Positions 1-5,667 of a stretch of DNA of 7,226 nt are shown here, piece after piece; within the stretch, counting starts at the first letter, position 1, and each line of letters opens with the position of its first letter. This DNA is from an uncultured Chloroflexota bacterium (GTDB lineage Bacteria > Chloroflexota > Anaerolineae > Aggregatilineales > Phototrophicaceae). The position numbers and the translations under genes were made by a program. A model generated the notes under the pieces. That model was not told the DNA's origin, searched no databases, and was given only the letters and a program-made list of their open reading frames with translations. The stretch covers positions 1-7,226 of the forward strand of contig CAIVEA010000286.1 in assembly GCA_903904765.1 (NCBI GenBank), in the 5' to 3' direction.

Positions 1-3
1 CAC

Positions 4-852
4 TCACCAATCATTTGCGCTGCGAATCGTTTCGTAAGCCTCGCTCAACAGGCGAAAACGCGCCTCGGCTTCTGGCTTGGGCAGGGCGCTCACGTCGGGG
101 TGCGTCTGGAATGCCAGCCGCCGGAAAGCCGCCCGCACCTGCTCACGGTTGGCGCTGCGCGATACGCCCAGCAGGTCATAAGCGCGATCCAGCGGGGTTT
201 TGGGAGTGCGCGGCAGGCCCCTCACGCCAGCATCCGGTTCGGGACGCGGCGGTGGGGGCGGCGGCATGTACTGTTGATACGAGGTGTAATCGGCGCGGCG
301 GATGGGCGGCAAATGGGCGCTGCGGTCACTCTCGAAATCCGCCACCATCCAGTAACCCTTCAGCGCGGGATGATGCACCGTGCTGCGAAAATGACGAATC
401 TGCTCGATGGGTAGGGGGTCGCCAAAGCTAGTTTCCACCTGTGTGCGGCTGTACGGTTTGAACTGCACGGGCTGGATGACCGGCTGACCATCCAGCAAGC
501 GATACACATAGGTGCGGTCATTCACCAGCGTCTGAAAGGTCACGAACCACTTGTCCGGTTCGACCCGTTCGCCTTCCCCCGGCAACAGCGCCGCGCTGAG
601 TACGAACAACGTGGGAATGCCGTGTTCAGTCGCCCACTCCAGAATGCGCTTGACCTTATTCGGCTTGGTCACTTCCTGAATCAGATGCACATGAATGACC
701 ACGCCCGACCATGTGAACACCTGTATATCAGGTTCGCGCACTGGCACCGCCCCCACCCCCGGGGCATGGAACACGCAGCGCTGCACATTCATCAGCGGCG
801 CAATCTGGTCGCGCAGCCATTTGCGGGTGATCTCCAGTGCCACATCAGCCAC
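4..852 (-). CDS. C-terminal J-domain protein with an uncharacterised N-terminal domain
   Basis: This 282-aa soluble protein has no signal peptide or membrane segment. Residues about 221-278 form a J domain: LDRAYDLLGV opens helix I, the HPD tripeptide is at 251-253, and FRLLSEAYETI forms helix III. By family knowledge the HPD loop stimulates the ATPase of DnaK/Hsp70, so this is probably a DnaK co-chaperone, with clients presumably set by the rest of the protein. A Pro-rich linker (about 197-206, six consecutive Pro) separates the J domain from residues 1-195, which I do not recognise. That region alternates predicted strands and helices (IQVFTWSG, VVIHVHLIQE, KVKRILEWA, TLFVLS), suggesting an alpha/beta fold. 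The J domain is C-terminal, unlike classical DnaJ, and there is no Gly/Phe region or zinc finger. The start is GTG at 852, with a stop three codons upstream in frame; a second GTG lies at 843. It overlaps the upstream membrane-protein gene by 8 bp, which suggests translational coupling. The J-domain call is firm; the specific role is unknown. Confidence 0.9.
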   Translation of the reverse strand: MADVALEITRKWLRDQIAPLMNVQRCVFHAPGVGAVPVREPDIQVFTWSGVVIHVHLIQEVTKPNKVKRILEWATEHGIPTLFVLSAALLPGEGERVEPDKWFVTFQTLVNDRTYVYRLLDGQPVIQPVQFKPYSRTQVETSFGDPLPIEQIRHFRSTVHHPALKGYWMVADFESDRSAHLPPIRRADYTSYQQYMPPPPPPRPEPDAGVRGLPRTPKTPLDRAYDLLGVSRSANREQVRAAFRRLAFQTHPDVSALPKPEAEARFRLLSEAYETIRSANDW

Positions 853-1402
853 GATCAGCTACCCGGAATGCAAACCGCGCCGGATACAACCGGATGAAGA
901 TCAGTCCCTGCACCCCGCCGATGAGAATACCCACCAACGGCACAAAAGCGTGGCTGAAGCTAACGCGGAATGCCAGCGCCTCTCCGATGACCCACGCCAC
1001 AATACTTACCGCCACCCACAGATAAGCATGGGGCATTTTCCACGAAAAACCCACCACTGCCGCCTGTGTCACGCCCACGCACACCCCCATGATGAGGCCG
1101 AAGACCGTACCAATCGCCACACGCTCGCTGGCGAACGCATACGAGTAACGCGCTCCCAGTCGCGCCCCCAGCGTAAAGCCTATCGCACAGGCAACCACCC
1201 ATCCCAACTGCTGCCAGAGTGATAGGTTCAGGTAGCGCCTGAGCACCACAACCTGCGCCACGCCGAAGCACACGCCGAAAAGCAAATCACCCACGATGCC
1301 CGATACCAGCCCGTTATCCGTTGCACCGATCAAACTACCAATCAAGAAGCCAACTGCATTGGCAGAGAGCCATTCGGCGTAAAAAATAGATCGTGAATTC
1401 AA
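845..1402 (-). CDS. Multi-pass membrane protein with three GxxxGxxQ repeats
   Basis: This 185-aa protein is almost entirely hydrophobic, with about six predicted membrane segments (roughly 14-35, 40-56, 66-80, 97-118, 127-145 and 153-170). It carries three copies of a GxxxGxxQ motif: G43/G47/Q50, G106/G110/Q113 and G158/G162/Q165. Each is followed by a hydrophobic run, and the first and third then reach Arg. This recalls uncharacterised membrane proteins I remember as having 'GxxQWLVLR' repeats followed by Trp- and Gly-containing helices; the resemblance is from memory and no function follows from it. The start is TTG at 1402, because no ATG lies near the N terminus and GAGGTGAAGG sits directly upstream. 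The gap to the upstream membrane-protein gene is 11 nt, and the stop overlaps the GTG of the downstream J-domain gene. It is probably the middle gene of a three-gene unit. Confidence 0.8.
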   Translation of the reverse strand: MNSRSIFYAEWLSANAVGFLIGSLIGATDNGLVSGIVGDLLFGVCFGVAQVVVLRRYLNLSLWQQLGWVVACAIGFTLGARLGARYSYAFASERVAIGTVFGLIMGVCVGVTQAAVVGFSWKMPHAYLWVAVSIVAWVIGEALAFRVSFSHAFVPLVGILIGGVQGLIFIRLYPARFAFRVADRG

Positions 1403-1413
1403 CCTTCACCTCG

Positions 1414-1821
1414 TCATGCCCGTGTCGCCATACCGTACAGCGCCAGCCCGATGCCCAGCAGTAAACCAATCAATCCCCACAATGGCGCACGCGCCAGCAG
1501 CGTCAGCAGCAGCCCTAGCGGGTAATCTGCAAACTCGTGTGCATGCAGCGCATTCTTGAAGAACATCAGTGCGACAGCCGCCAGCACACCGCCCGCCCCC
1601 GCCGCCGCACCCATCCCCGCCGCCAGAGGCACGAGCGCCACCCGTTGCCCACCACGCCAGCGCAACAACCAGCGGGTGAGCAGGAGCAGCACGCCCACCA
1701 CACCCAGCATCAGCGGCGGCGCAATCAAACTGTCCTCTGGGCTTAGCCACAGGAACACCAGCAACCCGTATACCAACCCGCATAATCGCAACCAGCGTCC
1801 CACAGGGGTAACAACCTGCAT
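1414..1821 (-). CDS. Small multi-pass membrane protein of unknown function
   Basis: This 135-aa hydrophobic protein has about four predicted membrane segments (roughly 11-27, 32-51, 60-88 and 101-130). A Gly/Ala-rich stretch (GMGAAAGAGG, 69-78) lies in the third. A short polar loop, KNALHAHEFADY (89-100), contains two His and acidic residues. I do not recognise the family. The frame is open upstream to an ATG at 1963-1965, but I prefer the ATG at 1819-1821. GATGGGG lies 7 nt upstream of it, the residues before it are not membrane-like at their outer end, and the longer form would run into the divergent hydrolase gene that starts at 1921. It is the first gene of the leftward unit, 11 nt ahead of the GxxxGxxQ membrane protein, and is likely co-transcribed with that gene and the J-domain gene. 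Confidence 0.75.
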   Translation of the reverse strand: MQVVTPVGRWLRLCGLVYGLLVFLWLSPEDSLIAPPLMLGVVGVLLLLTRWLLRWRGGQRVALVPLAAGMGAAAGAGGVLAAVALMFFKNALHAHEFADYPLGLLLTLLARAPLWGLIGLLLGIGLALYGMATRA

Positions 1822-1828
1822 GTAAATA

Positions 1829-1835
1829 CCCCATC
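1829..1835 (-). promoter_or_regulatory. Ribosome binding site deciding the 1821 start
   Basis: On the minus strand GATGGGG ends 7 nt before the ATG at 1821. The alternative in-frame ATGs at 1899 and 1965 lack a comparable purine-rich element at a proper distance, so this site favours the 135-aa form. Confidence 0.55.
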
Positions 1836-1908
1836 TCAAATAGAATCGAATTGTAACGAAAAGAACGAACAAGGTACACTCGGCAGCAGAAGTTCTCATC
1901 ACTTTCGT

Positions 1909-1915
1909 AGGAAGG
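1909..1915 (+). promoter_or_regulatory. Strong Shine-Dalgarno of the hydrolase gene
   Basis: AGGAAGG lies 5 nt before the ATG at 1921. This fixes the hydrolase start and argues against extending the divergent membrane-protein gene into this region. Confidence 0.7.
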
Positions 1916-1920
1916 TCAGC

Positions 1921-2907
1921 ATGAGCGATAGCCCTATCCGCGAAGTAGCCGACGGCATCTATCAAATCCGGTTGCCGCTACCGTTCGCGCTGAACCATGT
2001 CAACTGCTACCTGCTGCACGACACCCCCGGCTGGACGCTGGTGGATACCGGCCTGAATACCGCCCCCGCGCAGGCCGCGTGGCAAGCGGCATTCGAGGCG
2101 CTGCACATCACACCCGCTGCCATCCAGCGCATCATCCTCACCCATGTACATCCTGACCACTTCGGCATGGCGGGATGGTTCTACGAACAGTGCGCCGCCC
2201 CGATCTGGCTATCCCCCCGCGAACGCGATCTGGCGCGGCTGCTCTGGGGCGGCGAAGGGCTGCTGGCGACGGCCTTCGACAGCTATTTGCACCGCTGCGG
2301 CATGCCCGCCGAAAGTGTTCCAGCCGTCATTGAAGGGATGGCCTTCACTGCCCAGCACACCTTCCCACACCCTCCCGCACTGCATACCCTTCAAGCCGGG
2401 AAGAGCCTGCGCGTGGGGCAGCGGACGCTACACGTCCATCATGCGCCCGGTCACAGCGACGGGCAGATCATCCTGTACGATGCCGATGACCGCTTGCTCC
2501 TCAGCGGCGACCATGTGCTGATGCAGATCACGCCCAACATCGGGTTATGGCCGGATAGCGAACCGAATCCGCTAGGGCGCTATCTACACTCGCTGGAGGC
2601 GCTGGACGCTTTAGAGGTGCGGCTGGCGCTGCCGGGGCATAAAGCGGTAATACAGGACTGGCGCGGACGACTGGCGGAGTTACGGGCACACCACGCGGCA
2701 CGGCTTCAGCACACGCTGGCGGCGGTGGGCGGCGGCGCAACCGTCTACGCGGCCAGCTTGCAGGTATTCCAGACGCAGCGGTTTTCACCGCACGAATGGC
2801 GCTTTGCGATGGCTGAAACGCTGGCACATTTGGACGTGCTGCGCGAACAGGGCAGCGTTCAGCAGACCGAAACAGCAGAAGGGCGCTGGTGGTTCAGCCG
2901 GGCTTGA
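1921..2907 (+). CDS. Metallo-beta-lactamase-fold hydrolase, LACTB2-like
   Basis: This 328-aa cytosolic protein has the full metal-binding set of the metallo-beta-lactamase fold: LTHVHPDHFG with H75, H77, D79 and H80, then H178 (APGHSDG), D197 (LSGDH) and H240 (LPGHK). By family knowledge these bind two metal ions, usually zinc, that activate water for hydrolysis. The stretch after D197 (SGDHVLMQITPNI) and the C-terminal helical tail (about 285-328, FSPHEWRFAMAETLAHL) resemble the LACTB2 / glyoxalase II-like branch, whose tail packs as a winged-helix-like element. The substrate cannot be read from sequence; a thioester, a lactone or RNA is possible within this superfamily. The start at 1921 follows a strong AGGAAGG. 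The gene stands alone on the plus strand. Its stop lies inside the 3' end of the convergent glycosyltransferase gene, with 14 bp shared. Confidence 0.92.
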   Translation: MSDSPIREVADGIYQIRLPLPFALNHVNCYLLHDTPGWTLVDTGLNTAPAQAAWQAAFEALHITPAAIQRIILTHVHPDHFGMAGWFYEQCAAPIWLSPRERDLARLLWGGEGLLATAFDSYLHRCGMPAESVPAVIEGMAFTAQHTFPHPPALHTLQAGKSLRVGQRTLHVHHAPGHSDGQIILYDADDRLLLSGDHVLMQITPNIGLWPDSEPNPLGRYLHSLEALDALEVRLALPGHKAVIQDWRGRLAELRAHHAARLQHTLAAVGGGATVYAASLQVFQTQRFSPHEWRFAMAETLAHLDVLREQGSVQQTETAEGRWWFSRA

Positions 2908-4021
2908 GCAGCGATTCGGTGCGCTGCACCACCATATCCCACGAAAAATCAACACTACGGCGGCGACCCGCTTCCGCCAGCTTAGCAGCATAGGCGGGGT
3001 CAGCCAGCAAGTAGTTGATGGGGGCGGCCAGCACAGGCGGGTTATCCGGCGGGACAAGCAGCCCGTTCACGCCATCGGTCAGGATTTCAGGATTGCCCCC
3101 CACGCGGGTAGCAACAGCCGGCGTACCAACCGTGATGGCTTCCAGCAGCACATGGGATAGCCCTTCGGTGTGGCTACTCAGCACGAACACATCGGCTGCG
3201 CGCAGATAGCGCAGCGCCGTCTCCTGCGGTTGCCGCCCGACGAAGCGCACCCGATCGCCGTAAGGCGCGGCCAGTTCGTCCAGCACGGCACGCTGTTCGC
3301 CCTCGCCCACAATTACCAGCGTCGCGTCCGGCACATCTGCCAGCGCCCGTATCGCCACATCGAAGCCTTTGACCGCCGTTAAGCGCCCGATAGAGACCAG
3401 CAGCGGACGATCCTGCGGTAGGCCGAGTTCGCGTCGCAAATCCGCCCGCGCCACCGTCGCCAGTCCCGTATCTGGCACAGCATTCAGGATAACGTGGATA
3501 CACTGCGCCGGAACGCCTAGCTCCCGCGCCAACCGCGCCACATGCTCACTGGGGACGATCAGCGCATCCGACAAGCGCGTGGAACGCCCGTACAGCAACC
3601 GCAGCAGACGCACCATCGGCGGGTGAACAGCCGTCTGAAATGCGCCCACATCCAACGCGGTCAACTCATGACGGCGGGCATATTCCCACGAGAAATCGCT
3701 CACCATTTTGGTAACGATGCGGCGGCGCAGCAGGGGACGCAAGGCCAGCAGTGGGACGGTATAGCCCTGCACGAACCACACATCCGCCCAACGCGCCAAC
3801 TGGAAAGCCGCCCGCGTGAACTGTGCCAAGCGCAACGGGATGCTGGCGCGGCGCGAAATGCGCGTGACCGGATAGCCGTAATCATGCTCATACGGTTCGC
3901 CATAGGTCAGTACGCGCACCTCATGACCCCGCGCCAGCAGCGCAGGCAGGAGGTGTTGCAGGTAGGTGGGCGGGCCACCCGGCTCTGGATGAAACGTTCC
4001 CGTGAGAACGAATATTTTCAC
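2894..4021 (-). CDS. GT4-type (GT-B fold) glycosyltransferase
   Basis: This 375-aa protein has the two-domain layout of retaining GT-B glycosyltransferases. The N-terminal acceptor-side domain opens with a beta strand and the Gly-rich loop PEPGGPPTYL (12-21). The C-terminal Glycos_transf_1 domain (about 195-365) carries SIGRLTAVKG (Arg213 and Lys218 expected to contact the donor phosphates) and the EX7E signature E286-GLSHVLL-E294. The following VGTPAVATRVGGNPEIL stretch is typical of GT4. It probably moves a sugar from a nucleotide-sugar to a lipid or glycan acceptor at the inner face of the membrane; donor and acceptor cannot be assigned. The start is GTG at 4021, with AAAGGG 7 nt upstream. 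It lies 10 nt after the stop of the small STAS-like gene and is the last gene of the ychF operon. Its 3' end overlaps the convergent hydrolase gene by 14 bp. Confidence 0.93.
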   Translation of the reverse strand: MKIFVLTGTFHPEPGGPPTYLQHLLPALLARGHEVRVLTYGEPYEHDYGYPVTRISRRASIPLRLAQFTRAAFQLARWADVWFVQGYTVPLLALRPLLRRRIVTKMVSDFSWEYARRHELTALDVGAFQTAVHPPMVRLLRLLYGRSTRLSDALIVPSEHVARLARELGVPAQCIHVILNAVPDTGLATVARADLRRELGLPQDRPLLVSIGRLTAVKGFDVAIRALADVPDATLVIVGEGEQRAVLDELAAPYGDRVRFVGRQPQETALRYLRAADVFVLSSHTEGLSHVLLEAITVGTPAVATRVGGNPEILTDGVNGLLVPPDNPPVLAAPINYLLADPAYAAKLAEAGRRRSVDFSWDMVVQRTESLLKPG

Positions 4022-4031
4022 ACGTTACCCT

Positions 4032-4433
4032 TTAACGCGGTTGCCGGATATAGTTGCTCACGCGGTAGTCCGCAATCCACTGGAGCGCCGCCGGCACGCT
4101 GTCCATGATCTGAAAGCGAAACGGCAACGGCTCGGTGAGCATATTGAAACCATACAAGAGTTCGATGAGCAGTCGGCTGGATGTGACCACCAACACCGCA
4201 TGCGTGTTAGGATGGCTGTATTGCAACAGATTCGCAAGGTTGGTGTTGAACCCACCGGGCAACCACGCCGCATGGCGGTGTTCCACGATGAGGTACATGG
4301 GCAGAATTGATGCTTCGACCTGATCGTGGCACAGGCGGGCGTACTCTAACGCCTCATCCCATGTCCAGCGCCCCTCCAACTTTACATGCAGCATATCTGA
4401 TTCTGCGTTACCCCAGCCAAATTGGATGCTCAC
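4032..4433 (-). CDS. Small STAS/SpoIIAA-like protein (tentative)
   Basis: This 133-aa soluble protein has an alternating strand/helix pattern that suggests a STAS- or SpoIIAA-like fold. MLHVKLEGRWTWDEALEYA (14-32) looks like a strand, turn and first helix; PMYLIVEHRH (45-54) and HAVLVVTSS (78-86) look like core strands; and PGGFNTNLANLLQ and SRLLIELLYGF supply helices. The 'leG.wt.dea' opening is typical of STAS-like proteins, but I see no clear phosphorylatable Ser/Thr in the usual loop and rate the family call low. The start is GTG at 4433. The region from the ychF stop, TGA followed by GGACAGGATCATTCG, supplies a Shine-Dalgarno-like AGGA. It sits 15 nt downstream of ychF and 10 nt upstream of the glycosyltransferase, so it is almost certainly co-transcribed with both. 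Confidence 0.75.
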   Translation of the reverse strand: MSIQFGWGNAESDMLHVKLEGRWTWDEALEYARLCHDQVEASILPMYLIVEHRHAAWLPGGFNTNLANLLQYSHPNTHAVLVVTSSRLLIELLYGFNMLTEPLPFRFQIMDSVPAALQWIADYRVSNYIRQPR

Positions 4434-4448
4434 CGAATGATCCTGTCC

Positions 4449-5528
4449 TCAGGCGTTATGCCGGATATGAACGATGTCTCCGTCCTTTACAACGTACTCG
4501 CGGCCCTCTAACCGCATCTTGCCCGTTGCTTTCATCGCGGCCTCACTACCTGCCGCGATTAAATCCTCATATTTCATCACTTCAGCACGGATGAACCCCT
4601 TTTGCAGGTCGGAATGGATAACCCCCGCTGCTTCCGGTGCGGTTGCGCCGATATTGACGCTCCACGCCCGCACTTCATCTTCGCCCACCGTGAAGAACGA
4701 CTGAATCGCCAGCAGTTCATACGACAGGCGGATCACCTTCGCCGCGCTCAGTTCGGTAATGTTGTATTCCTGCATGAACATCTCGGCATCTTCAGCGCCC
4801 AACTGCGCCAGTTCGGCTTCGATCTTGCCCTGCAAGCCCACCACGCGGCTGCCTGCACGGGTGTAGTTCATCTGCTTGGCGAGGTCACCCGCCACATCAC
4901 CCTGATTGACCACCACCAGCACCGGCTTGAGCGTCAGAAAGCCGTAGCCGCGAATGCCCTTTTCCTGTTCAGGCGCAATCTCCAGTTCCAGCAACGGCTT
5001 TTCAGCCTCCAACTGCGCCTTGAAACGCTCCATCAGTTCCAGTTCCACCGGCACGGCCTTATCCACCGCTTTGCCGCGAATCCGCATGTCGCTCTGGAGC
5101 TTTTCCAGCCGCTTCTCCACCATGACCAGATCGGCAAGGATGAATTCGCCATCCAGCGTTTCCACATCGCGCTGCGGGTCCACATCCCCGTAAGGATGTG
5201 GCACAGTCTCGTCTGCAAAAGCGCGGACGACATGCACGAAGCCATCCACCTGACCTAACTCATTCTTGAACTGCCCTTTCAGGCCACCATCGCTGATGCC
5301 CTTTTCCAGCCCGCCGATGTCCGCGTAGGTCACGGTGGCATAACCCGTTTTGCGCGGCTTATACATGGCGATCAGCTTTTCCACACGCGGATCGGGGACA
5401 TTGACCACAGCGGTATGCACTTCAAACTGCCCGCTGGTGGCCGCCCCCGTCGGAAGATTCTGATGGGTGAGCGCATTAAAGATGGTCGTCTTTCCACTGT
5501 TTGGAAGACCGATGATGCCTAGCCGCAT
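4449..5528 (-). CDS. ychF: YchF/Ola1-type P-loop NTPase, cysteine-free
   Basis: This 359-aa protein has the normal length for YchF. Its P-loop is GLPNSGKTT (7-15), the Walker B region is YADIGG (68-73) in place of the usual DxxG, and RDVETLDGEFILADL leads into the helical hairpin (about 133-190) characteristic of YchF. The C-terminal TGS/DUF933 domain (about 275-359) is well kept: SFFTVGEDEVRAW, AAGVIHSDLQKGFIRAEV and GKMRLEGREYVVKDGDIVHIR. YchF proteins hydrolyse ATP and bind ribosomes, with roles in translation and stress responses. The position of the family's NxxE base-recognition motif reads NQGD (208-211). The translation contains no cysteine at all. The ATG at 5528 has GAGG 5 nt upstream, and a good promoter lies just beyond it. 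It leads a three-gene operon. I assign it to the YchF family with high confidence but to a divergent branch. Confidence 0.93.
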   Translation of the reverse strand: MRLGIIGLPNSGKTTIFNALTHQNLPTGAATSGQFEVHTAVVNVPDPRVEKLIAMYKPRKTGYATVTYADIGGLEKGISDGGLKGQFKNELGQVDGFVHVVRAFADETVPHPYGDVDPQRDVETLDGEFILADLVMVEKRLEKLQSDMRIRGKAVDKAVPVELELMERFKAQLEAEKPLLELEIAPEQEKGIRGYGFLTLKPVLVVVNQGDVAGDLAKQMNYTRAGSRVVGLQGKIEAELAQLGAEDAEMFMQEYNITELSAAKVIRLSYELLAIQSFFTVGEDEVRAWSVNIGATAPEAAGVIHSDLQKGFIRAEVMKYEDLIAAGSEAAMKATGKMRLEGREYVVKDGDIVHIRHNA

Positions 5529-5552
5529 GACTGCCTCGATTGCTATAAACGA

Positions 5553-5573
5553 ATGAAGGATGAAGGATGATGA
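5553..5573. repeat. 7-bp tandem repeat in the ychF leader
   Basis: ATGAAGG occurs twice in tandem (5553-5559, 5560-5566), followed by a decayed third copy ATGATGA (5567-5573). In the ychF mRNA this reads as CCUUCAU repeats at the predicted 5' end of the leader. Confidence 0.7.
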
Positions 5574-5578
5574 CGGTG

Positions 5579-5607
5579 AGTATAGTAACCCACCCCGACA
5601 GGGACAA
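5579..5607 (-). promoter_or_regulatory. Sigma-70-type promoter for the ychF operon
   Basis: Reading the minus strand, TTGTCC (5607-5602, four of six consensus positions) is followed after exactly 17 bp by TATACT (5584-5579, five of six). Transcription would begin near 5572, giving a leader of about 44 nt before the ychF ATG. This is the best promoter candidate in the window and indicates that the operon can be transcribed independently of the upstream DUF1028 gene. Confidence 0.6.
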
Positions 5608-5608
5608 G

Positions 5609-5644
5609 GAAAAATCAGGAATTCTTTGTGAAAAACTTGGAATT
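5609..5644. repeat. Pair of 15-bp direct repeats, 21-bp spacing
   Basis: GAAAAATCAGGAATT (5609-5623) and GAAAAACTTGGAATT (5630-5644) match at 12 of 15 positions, and their start points are 21 bp apart, about two helical turns. They lie immediately upstream of the predicted ychF -35 element, in an A/T-rich block. They could be a pair of regulator sites or an UP-like element; neither is proven. Confidence 0.55.
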
Positions 5645-5667
5645 TTTAGGACAAGCCGGGGGGAAAG

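Larger units (their letters stand above)
1822..1920. promoter_or_regulatory. Divergent intergenic region with candidate promoters
   Basis: This 99-bp AT-richer region separates the leftward membrane-protein/J-domain unit from the rightward hydrolase. On the plus strand, TTGTAA (1851-1856) and TACACT (1875-1880) are 18 bp apart. Each matches the sigma-70 consensus at four of six positions, which would place transcription start about 35 nt before the hydrolase ATG. On the minus strand TACAAT (1855-1850) matches the -10 consensus at five of six positions but has no good -35 partner. The two candidates overlap, so the divergent genes may share control. These are consensus matches by eye only. Confidence 0.35.

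Noticed and set aside
1822..1965. N-terminal extension of the 135-aa membrane protein to an ATG at 1965
   Set aside because: It would overlap the strong Shine-Dalgarno and first codons of the divergent hydrolase, whereas the ATG at 1821 has its own GATGGGG.
1921..2907. Assignment of the metallo-beta-lactamase-fold protein as a beta-lactamase or quorum-quenching lactonase
   Set aside because: The fold residues are shared by many hydrolases. There is no signal peptide, the LACTB2-like tail points elsewhere, and no sequence feature fixes the substrate.
3542..4108. Plus-strand open frame (188 codons) opposite the glycosyltransferase
   Set aside because: It is an antisense shadow with Arg/Gln-rich low-meaning sequence, crossing a gene boundary on the other strand.
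4602..5258. Plus-strand open frame (218 codons) opposite ychF
   Set aside because: It is antisense to a well-conserved YchF coding sequence; its His/Phe/Leu/Gln-rich translation has no recognisable fold and no ribosome binding site was seen.
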